This document shows, piece after piece, positions 46,496-55,718 of a DNA stretch of 64,000 nt (positions are counted from its first letter, which is position 1; every line of letters begins with the position of its first letter). Location of the stretch: positions 434,001-498,000 of the forward strand of contig NZ_CP014692.1 of NCBI RefSeq assembly GCF_002005445.1. Direction: 5' to 3'. Under the pieces are notes generated by a model. That model saw nothing but the letters and a program-made list of their open reading frames with translations. It did not search any database and had not been told where the DNA came from. Source of the stretch: Acetobacter aceti. Its GTDB lineage: Bacteria; Pseudomonadota; Alphaproteobacteria; Acetobacterales; Acetobacteraceae. The translations under genes were made by a program, and so were the position numbers.

Positions 46496-48246
46496 TCCAG
46501 GCCGCCGCTGCACGCTGGCGCTGCCCCGTGACCGAATGCGAGGCACGACAGGGACAGGTTTTGCATAAGCCCTCGAACCGCAGCTTCGCCTTTGCGGATC
46601 TTGCCGAGGATGCGGCGAAAATGCCGCCTCCGAAGAATGTTCCGCTGAAATCAGCGCAGGACTGGACGCTGATCGGTCGCCCGCGTCATCGGCTGGATAG
46701 TCGCGCCAAGATTGAAGGGCGTCCACTTTTCGGGATCGATATCCGTGTGCCGGACATGAAACACGCGACCGTCGCCGCCTGTCCCGTCATGGGGGGAACG
46801 GTCGGAGAGATCGACCGCGACGCGGCGCTGCGCGTTCCCGGCGTGACCGATGTTCTGACAATCGACAACGCGGTGTGCGTCGTCGCCGATCATTACTGGG
46901 CTGCGAAAAAGGGACTTGAAGCCCTTGCCATCGTGTGGCGCGAAGGTGCGAACGCATCGGTTGATACGGCTCGGATCTACCGCGAGCTGCACGATGGATT
47001 GTCAGAGGCGCATCCTATTGTCGCGCAGAGCCAGGGCGACACGACGACCGCGTTCGACCGGGCTGACGCGCGTTTCGAAGCCACATACCAGCAGCCGCTC
47101 CTGGCGCATTCGACCATGGAGCCGATCAACTGCACGATCCATGTCCGCCCGGATGGCGCCGACGTATGGGTCGGAACGCAGGTGCCGCTGCGCGCGCGTG
47201 ACAGCGTGGCGAGCATCAGCGGACTGCCAAAGGAAAAGGTGCATCTGCACAGCCAGTATATCGGCGGCGGCTTCGGCCGTCGCCTCGAGCATGAATACGT
47301 AATCCAGGCTGCCCAGTTCGCCAGACAGGTGCCGTATCCGCTGAAAATCGTGTGGAGCCGTGAAGAGGATCTGATGCTTGACCGGTTCCGACCCGCCTAT
47401 GTCGATCGTGTGCGCGCCGGTCTCGATCATCAGGGTCGGGTCCAGAGCATGGAGTTTCGTGTGGTTGGACCGGCGGTCGTGGCCCGTTGGGCGCCGGAGG
47501 GGCTTTCCCCCAACGGGTTCGACAGCGATCTCGGCGGAGGCATTCTCGAGACACCATACACATATCCCGCCTCGCGACTGGAGTTCGTTCGACGCGAAGC
47601 GCCGGGCGTCGTGACGGCGTGGTGGCGCGGTGTCGGCGGAACCAGGGGCCTTTTCGTCGTTGAAAGTTTTATCGACGAACTCGCCCATCGGGCGAACGCC
47701 GATCCGGTCGCATACCGCCGCGCATTGATTCAAGGGCACCCCCGCGCCCGTACCGTGCTGGATCTCGCGGCGGAGAAATCCGGCTGGGGAACGTCGCTGC
47801 CAAAGGGGCATGGACGTGGTGTCTCCGTGCAGTTCCTGTTCAGGTCGTATCTGGCCACAGTCGTCGAGGTCGATATGAGTATGCCGGGTCAGATCAGGAT
47901 CGTCCGGGTAACCGTTGCGGCCGATTGCGGGCAGCCGGTGAACCCCGACCAGATCCGCGCGCAGATCGAGGGGGGCGTGATTTTCGGCCTGGGCGCAGCA
48001 CTGTTTAACGAAATCACGTTGAAAGGAGGGCGCGTTCAGGAAGACAACTTCAACCTGTGGCGTATCCTCCGCATGAATGAAGCACCACAGATCGACACCC
48101 ATCTTGTGGACAGTACTGAAACGCCGGGCGGCGTGGGCGAGGCCGGCACGGCAGCCGCCGCCCCCGCTCTGGCAAACGCGATCGCTGCGGCGTCGGGGCG
48201 ACGTCTGCGCACCCTGCCTTTGATGCCTGGCGTGGAGGCAGCGTGA
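46489..48246 (+). pseudogene. Molybdopterin subunit, C-terminal part (continuation after frameshift)
   Basis: 585 codons that continue the same protein. Segments are RPRHRLDSRAKIEGRPLFGI, LAHSTMEPINCTIHV, YIGGGFGRRLEHEYVIQAAQ, AWWRGVGGTRGLFVVESFID, QPVNPDQIRAQIEGGVIFGL and GGVGEAGTAAAAPALANA. The last holds the catalytic Glu of xanthine-oxidase-type enzymes. With the first part it forms a subunit of about 730 residues, as in isoquinoline 1-oxidoreductase beta. The ATG at 46489 is internal to the real gene and would not give a working enzyme. It ends four bases into the cytochrome gene region. Confidence 0.8.
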
Positions 48247-48248
48247 TA

Positions 48249-49484
48249 ATGCGGCATTCCTTCCTCATTCTCGGTGTCGTCGGTCTGATGCTGGCGGCCG
48301 TTACAACGGCATGTGCCGCAACGCAGGGTCAGAGTGATCCCGATCTCATTAAGCGCGGCCAGTATCTGGCGCGTCTGGCCGATTGCGAAGCGTGCCACAC
48401 GGCGCCAGGAGGCGTTCCGTTCGCCGGCGGGCGTCCATTCGCCGTGCCTCCAATGGGCACGATGTATTCCTCCAACATCACGCCGGATACGCAATACGGT
48501 ATCGGTCAATGGACGGACGCCCAATTCGTGCGCTCGGTACGCAGGGGAATCTCGCCGCACTGGAAGCATCTGTTTCCTGCCATGCCGTATCAGGATTATG
48601 CGCGGATGAGTCCGGACGACGTTCTCGCAATCCGGGCCTACATCGCGACGGTCCAGCCGGTGGCCAGAAAGGTCCCCAGCAATACCGGAATCTTTCAGTT
48701 CAACATCATTCGTCCGGGCATGTTCGGCTGGGATCTCTTCAATGGGCCGTCCTCATCCTATCCGGATGATCCGAAGCAGAGCGCCGACTGGAATCGTGGG
48801 CGCTGGCTCGTTGAAGGGCCAGGTCATTGCGCCGAGTGCCACTCTCCGCGCACTCTGACGATGGGGGTATCCCATCGCCACGCTTATGCCGGGGCCGTCA
48901 CTGCGGGGTGGCTTGCCTATAACCTGACCTCCGATCCGGAATCGGGAATCGGCTCCTGGACGGATGAGGCGCTCGCGACCTATCTGACGACAGGTCATGC
49001 GGACGGGCATGGAACGGCGGCGGGGCCGATGGCGGAAGCCATCAGCTACAGCCTTCGTTTCATGACGAAGGAGGATGCCGCTGCCATGGTGACGTATCTG
49101 CGGACCATACCGGCGCAACCGGTGAAACCACCGAAAAAGGCTTCGGACGCGTTCTCGCCAGCGGCGTTGAAACATGGCGAGATGCTGTTCGCCGGGGCAT
49201 GTGCAGGATGTCATCTGGAGAACGGTATCGGGCGACAGGTGGTGTCCGCTTCGATCGCGGGCGGACATACGTTGCGCGATCCCGACGGTCTGAACCTTCT
49301 TCAGGTTCTCATTGAGGGCTCCAGGCTGACGACGGCGACGGGCAACGCCGATATGCCGCGCTTCGGTGCGGGCTACAGCGACCGTGACCTTGCGGATATC
49401 GCGGCTTACACGATGATAACGCTGGGCGGAACGCAGCCTGCGTTCGACACGGACGCAGTGAAAGCCGCCCGAAAAGGAAAATAG
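48249..49484 (+). CDS. Triheme cytochrome c subunit of the dehydrogenase
   Basis: 411 residues from the ATG at 48249, after a signal peptide (FLILGVVGLMLAAVTTACA). Three covalent heme sites are visible: CEACH at residues 46-50, CAECH at 194-198 and CAGCH at 318-322. This matches cytochrome subunits of membrane-bound alcohol and aldehyde dehydrogenases in acetic acid bacteria, which hand electrons to ubiquinone. It follows the Mo subunit directly. The 2Fe-2S, MoCo, cytochrome order supports one periplasmic oxidase complex. Confidence 0.92.
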   Translation: MRHSFLILGVVGLMLAAVTTACAATQGQSDPDLIKRGQYLARLADCEACHTAPGGVPFAGGRPFAVPPMGTMYSSNITPDTQYGIGQWTDAQFVRSVRRGISPHWKHLFPAMPYQDYARMSPDDVLAIRAYIATVQPVARKVPSNTGIFQFNIIRPGMFGWDLFNGPSSSYPDDPKQSADWNRGRWLVEGPGHCAECHSPRTLTMGVSHRHAYAGAVTAGWLAYNLTSDPESGIGSWTDEALATYLTTGHADGHGTAAGPMAEAISYSLRFMTKEDAAAMVTYLRTIPAQPVKPPKKASDAFSPAALKHGEMLFAGACAGCHLENGIGRQVVSASIAGGHTLRDPDGLNLLQVLIEGSRLTTATGNADMPRFGAGYSDRDLADIAAYTMITLGGTQPAFDTDAVKAARKGK

Positions 49485-49769
49485 GTACAGTAAGAGACGG
49501 TTCCGCCCGTTCGAAAGGCTTTTCTTGGCGCTACACAGGTGTCCTGTTGACATCATGCAGCCTTCTGACGGCGCGCCGCAGGATGTTCTGGTCCGGGGTT
49601 AACTTCGGATCAGAACCACACCCGTCCATACTGCTTGCTTGCACGGGAGCAGGGAACTTCAATGCTCCGGCTCAGAAATCGGTGCACCGTCTTGCAGTTC
49701 GGCCCCGCCGCTCTCCCGAATTTCCTCTGCCGGTCTTCGCCTGCGTATCCTTGGCCAGTTCCGCTCCGG
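49485..49769. other. Intergenic region with IS scar
   Basis: No gene seen. The second half probably holds the decayed rest of the IS3-type element described next (49770-49919). Confidence 0.35.
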
Positions 49770-49919
49770 TCATGACAGCCCGCCACATTTTCGATTATCA
49801 CGGGTGGAATGTCGCATCTCCGCCCCGTGCCTGCGACACAGATCGGCTGAGGTCGGGCCAGCCCGATGCTCTCTCATGCGTTCCGTGACCTGCCCCCGAG
49901 CGAAACATGCTTTCTTCAT
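49770..49919 (-). pseudogene. IS3-family OrfA remnant
   Basis: From the ATG at 49919 the minus strand reads MKKACFARGQVTERMREHRA and then GPTSADLCRRHGAE. This is a decayed form of the IS3-family OrfA start (KKxRFTxEQI, GxSxADLCRxHG). A frameshift and stops follow, with a short DATF in the next frame. Only a remnant remains. Confidence 0.55.
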
Positions 49920-50081
49920 CGTCTGTTTCCAATGGCCAGACCTTATTTTGGCCAGACCTTGTTTCACATCGCGGGTATTTCAGGAGGGAGGTCAATTCCT
50001 ATGCAAATGGAGAGAGATCAGGTAAATTCTGTTTATGGGCGCATCGGTTTTTCATATACGTCCACATGAGGTATTGCGTCG

Positions 50082-50765
50082 ATGACAATACAGGTCCTGC
50101 TTGCTGGCTCTACCGGACTTGTCGGGCATCGCGTCGGTTCCGGCCTTGCCGAGCGTTCCGATATCGCTCTTACCCGGCTGGTACGTTCAGGATCATCCGG
50201 ATCTGGTCAGCCAATTGATTTCGAAAGTCTGTATTCCGCTCCGGAAGCAACATTGCGTCCGGTTGTGCCGAATGGCGTTGACGTGGCGATTTCCTGCCTT
50301 GGTACGACGATTCGCTCAGCCGGATCGCAGGCGGCCATGTATCGCGTCGACCACGACTACGTTCTGGCTCTTGCACAGGGTGCCCGTGCGCTGGGAGCGC
50401 GCCAGTTCATTCTCGTATCGTCTGTCGGAGCGGGTGGTCCAGGCTTTTACCTGCGCACCAAGGGCGCGACCGAACGTGATATCATCGCGCTCGGCTTTGC
50501 GCGCGTCGATCTGATACGTCCCGGCATGCTGCTGGGGGACCGGGCGAGAGCACGGCCTCTCGAAAGATTTGGTCAGCGACTGGCGGCGGGACTGGCGCCG
50601 CTGATGGTCGGCAAACTATCGCAGTATGGTGTGATTTCCGCCGAAACGGTCGCCGGAGCGATTGTCCGGCTCACTGGCCAGGAAGGCGATGGATGCCGGA
50701 CATATTTCAACCCTCAGATCATGCGGATCGCGCATCCGCAAACATGTCTCGTGATCACGCCATAA
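50082..50765 (+). CDS. Atypical SDR, NAD(P)H-binding oxidoreductase
   Basis: A 227-residue protein. The N-terminal dinucleotide motif is LLAGSTGLVGHRV (GxxGxxG). DVAISCLGTTIRSAGSQAAM, FILVSSVGAGGPGFYLRTKG and RPGMLLGDRARARP are typical of HTATIP2-like or NmrA-related atypical SDRs. The catalytic Ser-Tyr-Lys layout is partial (SS...Y..TKG). Cytoplasmic. Substrate unknown. It is convergent with a classical SDR gene, and the two genes overlap by about 11 bases. Confidence 0.8.
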   Translation: MTIQVLLAGSTGLVGHRVGSGLAERSDIALTRLVRSGSSGSGQPIDFESLYSAPEATLRPVVPNGVDVAISCLGTTIRSAGSQAAMYRVDHDYVLALAQGARALGARQFILVSSVGAGGPGFYLRTKGATERDIIALGFARVDLIRPGMLLGDRARARPLERFGQRLAAGLAPLMVGKLSQYGVISAETVAGAIVRLTGQEGDGCRTYFNPQIMRIAHPQTCLVITP

Positions 50766-51606
50766 AATTCGTGCTCTCACCGAGAGCACGATAGGTCGCG
50801 ACGCTCTGCGCGACCTCGCGGAGTTTGTGGTCGATGCCATGCAGCGCGTCGCTGCCGATATAAAGCCGTGTCGGCGGATTTTTCATCCGGCTGATCTCGA
50901 TCATGACCTCGGCGGCCTTTTCGGGATCGCCGCCCTGATTGCCATTCAACCTGGCAAAGTGCTCCATCGCGGCATGAACGCCCTGATAGGCGTCAATCGG
51001 TTGCTGCGGGTGCCGTGCTGATGTCTTGTCCAGAAAGTCCGTTCTGAATCCTCCCGGACAGATCGCCGTCACCGAAATGCCGAAATCCGCGACCTCCTGT
51101 GCGACGGACTCGGAAAGCAGGATCACGGCAGCTTTTGTCGCGCTGTAGATCGCGGTGGACGCCATGCCGAGCGAGCCGGAAATGGACGCGATATTGATGA
51201 TATGCCCACGTCCCTGCGCGCGCATGACCGGCAGGACGCCACGCATCATGTTCATGACGCCGAAGACGTTGATATCGAAATTCGCCCGAACGTCGGCGTC
51301 GGAAATTTCTTCCATCGCCCCCAGAACAGCATAGCCGGCATTATTGACCAGAACGTCGATGGTTCCGAAATGCTCTTTCGTCTGTCGTACGGCCGAGGCA
51401 ATACTGGTCTCGTCGGTCAGTGTCACGTCCAGCGGCAGGAACACGTCGTCATCCGCGCCGACTTCGGTCCGGAGGCGCGCGGCGTCACGCGACGTCGCGG
51501 CTACCCGAAAGCCCTGCGCGAGCGCGTGTTTCACCAGAGCAAGGCCTAGACCTTTGGATGCTCCGGTAATGAGCCAGACATTTGATTGCGTCTCTTTGCG
51601 TTGCAT
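50755..51606 (-). CDS. Classical short-chain dehydrogenase/reductase
   Basis: A 283-residue protein. Cofactor motif TGASKGLGLAL at residues 14-24, NNAGYAVLGA, catalytic Ser in IASISGSLGM, and Tyr/Lys in YSATKAAV. NADP preference is suggested by the Arg pair after beta strand 2 (TSRDAARLR). It oxidises or reduces carbonyl compounds; substrate unknown. Two copies of attgaaacgcc lie upstream (51630, 51660), spaced 30 bp. Confidence 0.88.
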   Translation of the reverse strand: MQRKETQSNVWLITGASKGLGLALVKHALAQGFRVAATSRDAARLRTEVGADDDVFLPLDVTLTDETSIASAVRQTKEHFGTIDVLVNNAGYAVLGAMEEISDADVRANFDINVFGVMNMMRGVLPVMRAQGRGHIINIASISGSLGMASTAIYSATKAAVILLSESVAQEVADFGISVTAICPGGFRTDFLDKTSARHPQQPIDAYQGVHAAMEHFARLNGNQGGDPEKAAEVMIEISRMKNPPTRLYIGSDALHGIDHKLREVAQSVATYRALGESTNFMA

Positions 51607-51629
51607 GTGTTTCCTCGAAATACCGTCGA

Positions 51630-51670
51630 ATTGAAACGCCGTGCATGGCGTCCGGGTCTATTGAAACGCC
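51630..51670. promoter_or_regulatory. Two 11-bp direct repeats upstream of the SDR gene
   Basis: attgaaacgcc occurs at 51630-51640 and again at 51660-51670. The 30-bp start-to-start distance is close to three helical turns, as expected for an activator or repressor binding on one face. No known regulator can be named. Confidence 0.35.
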
Positions 51671-51714
51671 CGATCACAAAAATGAAATAAGGGATATCAC
51701 TGTATGGAACGCGG

Positions 51715-53289
51715 TTAATGACCCTTGGTCCCCAGTACGGTGCTCAGTTCTTCGTGATCGAGCTGCTGCAGGATCGCCTGCATGAGTTCGTCTTCTATAT
51801 ATCCGCTGCGATGCAGTTCTATCAGTTTTTCCCGCCCGGCTTCATTGACGGCGCGCAGAGCCTCTTCGTGGCGCTGGATTGAGAACTCTGTGCCTGCCAG
51901 CGTCAGGGCATCGCGCGCACGCTGGGCGCGTTGCGTGAACTGGTCAAGAAGCCCCGGATAAACCCCAGCATCCGGTTCCAGCCTTTCCGCCGCGACGCGC
52001 TGGGCCTCGGTGATCTGCGCCATGACTTCCCCGCGCGTCATGAGGGTGGCCTGCTCCGCGTTCTTCCCCGAGCCGAGCAGGGAGATGATCCATCCAAGTG
52101 AGGTGCCCTGCAAGACGACGGTGACCATTACAGTCGTGAATGCAGCAACGACGATCAGGGAACGGGCGGGCATGTCATCGGGAAGCGCCAGAGCGATTGC
52201 GATCGTCATAACGCCGCGCATCCCGACCCAGCTTACGATGAACGCATCACGCCAGGATAGCGGGGTCATGGGGCGGCCGGTGAGGGCGGCGCATGCACGG
52301 GTTACCGGAATCGCGCCGTACACCCACAGGAAACGCGCGAGAAAGAGCGCTGCCAGCGTCCCGCACACAGGCACGCCGTAAAGCGCCCAGACGTCAGGCA
52401 GGCTGCCGATCCGCATCGTGATCTCTCGCAGCGAGAATCCGATCTGCATGAACACGGCCGCCTCCATGAGGAAGACCACAACTTTCCAGAACGACACTAT
52501 CTGCGTTCGCATCGAAGCGGAAAAGACCTTGTGCTGGCGCCATCCGATCAGCATGCCAGTCGTGACGGTCGCCAGTACGCCCGAAACTTCGAGCCGCTCG
52601 CCGATGATGTAGGATGCCCACGAAACCAGAAAGGAGGTCAGCACGACGAGGGATGTATCCCGCAGATGCGGATAGATGCGGATCGCCGTCAGACCAATCA
52701 CCAGCCCCACCGCGACGCCGCCGGCCGCGAGCATGGAAAAGGTCTGCATCGCTGTCCCGATACTGAAGCGATGTGAGATCGCCGCGACCACAGCCACGCG
52801 AACGAGCGTCAGGCTGGCCGCGTCGTTCAGAAGACTCTCGCCCTGCAACTGCGCCCGCACCCGGCGCGACAGGGTCGCTTTCTCAAGGGCGGCCCGCGCG
52901 GCGACCGCGTCGGGCGGGGCGACAATGGCGCCGAGCACCAGACAGGTGGCCCAGGAGAGTCCTGGCGAAAGATGATGGACTGTCCACGCCACGACCCCCG
53001 TGGTGAACAGAACCGCCCCGATCGCAAGGGACAGAATGCCCCACAGGTTTTGCCTGAAGCCGCGCCAGGACGTGAAATACGCGCCTTCCAGCAGGAGCGG
53101 CGGTATGAAAAGTATCAGAACGAGTTCGGGTGGCATTTCGATACGCGGGCCGGGAATCATGGCCAGAGCCGTTCCCCCCGCGATCAGCGCGATCGACGAT
53201 GGAAGCCTCAGTCGCTGGGCCACGACCTCCAGAGCGATGATCAGAAGGAGGAGGAGAAGGAGAAATTCAAAGAGATCCGTGGCGGCCAT
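51715..53289 (-). CDS. CPA1-family Na+/H+ antiporter
   Basis: A 524-residue membrane protein with about 12 helices over residues 1-400. ALEVVAQRLRLPSSIALIAG comes near the start, GAIVAPPDAVAARAALEKA contains the family motif with the transport Asp, and LLNDAASLTLVRVAV follows. WVGMRGVMTIAIALALPDDM is the conserved C-terminal helix. A cytoplasmic tail of about 120 residues follows. It exchanges Na+ or K+ for H+ and could help acid or alkali tolerance. It lies downstream of the SDR on the other side of a short spacer. Confidence 0.9.
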   Translation of the reverse strand: MAATDLFEFLLLLLLLIIALEVVAQRLRLPSSIALIAGGTALAMIPGPRIEMPPELVLILFIPPLLLEGAYFTSWRGFRQNLWGILSLAIGAVLFTTGVVAWTVHHLSPGLSWATCLVLGAIVAPPDAVAARAALEKATLSRRVRAQLQGESLLNDAASLTLVRVAVVAAISHRFSIGTAMQTFSMLAAGGVAVGLVIGLTAIRIYPHLRDTSLVVLTSFLVSWASYIIGERLEVSGVLATVTTGMLIGWRQHKVFSASMRTQIVSFWKVVVFLMEAAVFMQIGFSLREITMRIGSLPDVWALYGVPVCGTLAALFLARFLWVYGAIPVTRACAALTGRPMTPLSWRDAFIVSWVGMRGVMTIAIALALPDDMPARSLIVVAAFTTVMVTVVLQGTSLGWIISLLGSGKNAEQATLMTRGEVMAQITEAQRVAAERLEPDAGVYPGLLDQFTQRAQRARDALTLAGTEFSIQRHEEALRAVNEAGREKLIELHRSGYIEDELMQAILQQLDHEELSTVLGTKGH

Positions 53290-53374
53290 CGAGGCTCCGG
53301 GTGTGTTGCGGAGGGAATAGTCGCTCCATCCTTATGCGGTTGTTCGACCGGAAGCCATGGAGACGATCGTGGGT

Positions 53375-54094
53375 TCAGCTTTCGATATCGCCATTCTGTA
53401 TGGCGGTGCGGATGGCCTGGGCGGTGGTCGATGCGCCCAGACGCTTGCGGATACGTCGCAGATGATTTTCGACCGTGCGTTCCGAAAGTCCGAGGATTAC
53501 GGCAATATCGGCCTGACGACGCCCGGCGGCGGTCCAGGACAGCACCTCCCGTTCCCGTTCCGAAAGACGGATCGCACTATTTTCGCTCGGACCGTCAAGC
53601 AGCCCGCGCACGGTCGAGAACGCGGTGTCGGCGACCAGCGAAAGGGCGAGGCGCGCCGTGATGGAAGAGTCGATCCGGGTCCCCCCGAGGCTCATGGCGC
53701 CTTCAAGGCCAAGAGGCCCGAAGATAGGGATCTGGATGCCGTGGATGCCCTCTCCGGTCGGGGTCTGGACCATGCGGTAGCATTCTCCGGACGCTCCGGA
53801 CGTCTTTGTCCAGAAGAACGGCGCGTGCGCCTCGATCATATGATGCGTCACCGGACAGCGCCGGACATAACTGGCGGCATCGACGGATTTGCCTCCGCCA
53901 AACCAGTCGCCCTCGACCCAGTATATGCGGTCGACGACGTCCTCGCGCGCTGAAGACGCCGCAAACAGCACGAAGCGGTCATAACCAAGCATGCGCCCGA
54001 ACGACCGGATGGCATCCTCGACGACTTCCTGCGTTTCGGCTCTTGCGATCAGGGTCGCGGTCGCAAACGCCGTTTCGGCAGCCGAACCTGTCAT
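53375..54094 (-). CDS. LuxR-family regulator with autoinducer-binding-type domain (solo)
   Basis: A 239-residue protein. The N-terminal domain (about 20-160) has GYDRFVLF, RIYWVEGDWF and YVRRCPVTHHMIEAHAPFFW, the order of LuxR acyl-homoserine-lactone domains. The usual DP at the conserved Asp is CP. The C-terminal GerE helix-turn-helix has LSEREREVLSWTAAGRRQAD, then ILGLSERTVENHLRRI. No luxI gene is in the window, so it is a solo that may sense another molecule. It lies beside the antiporter. Confidence 0.85.
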   Translation of the reverse strand: MTGSAAETAFATATLIARAETQEVVEDAIRSFGRMLGYDRFVLFAASSAREDVVDRIYWVEGDWFGGGKSVDAASYVRRCPVTHHMIEAHAPFFWTKTSGASGECYRMVQTPTGEGIHGIQIPIFGPLGLEGAMSLGGTRIDSSITARLALSLVADTAFSTVRGLLDGPSENSAIRLSEREREVLSWTAAGRRQADIAVILGLSERTVENHLRRIRKRLGASTTAQAIRTAIQNGDIES

Positions 54095-54151
54095 GTCCGG
54101 ACTCCCCGGCGACCGGTTTCCCTCATCTTTCTGTTACCTCTCCAAACGACA

Positions 54152-54586
54152 TCAGGCCAGACTGGTCCTGCCCAGCATCGTAAACCATGAAGCGTTGTCC
54201 CAGTAAGCCGTCATGCGATCGATGCCGCCGTCAGGGCTGCCGGTGATGATGAAGGCGTGCGGCAGTTCGTATCGCTTTCCCAGATTGGGAATGCCGAAAC
54301 CGTCCTTCGCCTGCGTACCCGAAATCATGACCTCGGCCGTGACGGACCGGCCGTCATCGCCGACATAGAGAGCCATGATCCTGTTCGTGAGGTCCGGAAA
54401 GACGTCGATCAGCCCGGTCCAGATGGCGACACCCTGCTGACGGGCAGGGCCCTCCACGCCAGCAGGGATGTAGTGAATGGTCCCCTTGTCCGAGAAACAT
54501 GCGAGCATGGCGTCGACCTCTTGTCGGCGATAGGCGTCGAAGAATGTCCCGACGGTAGTAGCGAGCGACATTTGAATCGTCTCCAT
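54152..54586 (-). CDS. SnoaL-like NTF2-fold protein
   Basis: A 144-residue protein with the small cone fold of NTF2/SnoaL proteins. Visible are FFDAYRRQEVDAMLACFSDK, GTIHYIPAGVEGPARQQGV and DRMTAYWDNASWFTMLG. Relatives are polyketide cyclases, limonene epoxide hydrolases or stress proteins. The catalytic role cannot be read. It lies between the LuxR gene and the oxidoreductase, all on the minus strand. Confidence 0.75.
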   Translation of the reverse strand: METIQMSLATTVGTFFDAYRRQEVDAMLACFSDKGTIHYIPAGVEGPARQQGVAIWTGLIDVFPDLTNRIMALYVGDDGRSVTAEVMISGTQAKDGFGIPNLGKRYELPHAFIITGSPDGGIDRMTAYWDNASWFTMLGRTSLA

Positions 54587-54601
54587 TAGAAATATTGGGG
54601 T

Positions 54602-55597
54602 CTACGCGCCCAGACGCACCAGCGCCTTGCCGGTGTTGCCACCACTGAAGAGCGAGAAGAACGCCTGTGGTCCGTTATCGAGGCCGTCAAAAATTGTATA
54701 GCGGCTCTCGATCAGTCCCTTGGACACCCAGTAACCCATCTGCGCCATGCACTCATCGCGACGGGCCATGAAATCGCCGTTGATGAATCCCCGGATCTGC
54801 AGGCGTTTGGAGATGACGGTGAACAGGTTGGAAAACCCGATCGGTGCGTCGGAATTGTACATGCCGATCATGCCGCAGATCGCAAACCGGGCGTTGCGTT
54901 TCGCCACGCCCATCGCCGCATCAAGCTGTTCGCCGCCGACATTGTCGAAATAGACATCCAGACCGTCCGGCGCCGCCGCGCGCAGCTTGTCCTCGAACGG
55001 ACCGGGAGATTTGTAGTCGATGACATGATCGGCGCCCAGAGACCGCACGAAGTCACATTTCTCGGCGCCTCCCGCTGAACCGATGACCGTCATGCCACGC
55101 AACTTGGCGATCTGCACCACCAGCGATCCGACAGCACCCGCGGCCGCCGAGACGAACACCACATCACCCGGTCTGGCTTCGGCGACGTCGAACAGTCCGA
55201 AATAGGCTGTCATGCCGATAACGCCGAGGGCATCGAGGAAATATTCGTCCTTCAGGTCTCCGACCGGCAGCGGAAGCGCATTCTCGGCCTTGAGGGTGGC
55301 GCTATCCCGCCAGCCCAGAAAATGACTGACCCGGTCGCCGACCTTGTATCGCTCGGAGCGTGTTTCGACCACGCGCCCGACGGCGGCCCCCGTCATGGGT
55401 TCGTTCAGTTCGAATGGCGCGATATAGCTGTCTCCCTCGTCCATGCGGGGGCGCATGTAGGGATCGACGGAGAAGAAACTGTTCGAGACCCTGATCTCAC
55501 CCTCTTTAAGGGGCTGGTCGGGTATGTCCCGCAGCGCGAAGTTCTCCATGCTCGGAGAACCTTTCGGGCGGGATACGAGAGTCCAGGCGTGGGACAT
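54602..55597 (-). CDS. Zinc-independent MDR oxidoreductase (leukotriene B4 dehydrogenase-like)
   Basis: 331 residues from the ATG at 55597 behind AAGGAAGCGCCG; the frame is open to 55843 but unsupported. Segments are RPKGSPSMENFALRD near the N-terminus, DPYMRPRMDEGDSYIAPFEL (family signature), GMTAYFGLFDVAEARPGDVV, then VSAAAGAVGSLVVQIAKLRG (NADPH site). The YFDNVGGEQLDAAM motif is typical of prostaglandin reductases and curcumin reductases. It reduces alpha,beta-unsaturated ketones with NADPH. It fits a carbonyl-detoxifying neighbourhood. Confidence 0.9.
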   Translation of the reverse strand: MSHAWTLVSRPKGSPSMENFALRDIPDQPLKEGEIRVSNSFFSVDPYMRPRMDEGDSYIAPFELNEPMTGAAVGRVVETRSERYKVGDRVSHFLGWRDSATLKAENALPLPVGDLKDEYFLDALGVIGMTAYFGLFDVAEARPGDVVFVSAAAGAVGSLVVQIAKLRGMTVIGSAGGAEKCDFVRSLGADHVIDYKSPGPFEDKLRAAAPDGLDVYFDNVGGEQLDAAMGVAKRNARFAICGMIGMYNSDAPIGFSNLFTVISKRLQIRGFINGDFMARRDECMAQMGYWVSKGLIESRYTIFDGLDNGPQAFFSLFSGGNTGKALVRLGA

Positions 55598-55718
55598 CGG
55601 CGCTTCCTTTGTGATGACCACCGACAGCGTCCCGTTTCGGACCTGCTGCGATGGCATGGTTAAAAACATCTCTGTCTGTATGACTTCTCTTTTCCCGCGA
55701 CGGTGTCCCGTCCGGGCG

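Noticed and set aside
47002..48102. 366-codon minus-strand frame opposite the molybdenum subunit
   Set aside because: The plus strand carries all family motifs; the minus frame has none.
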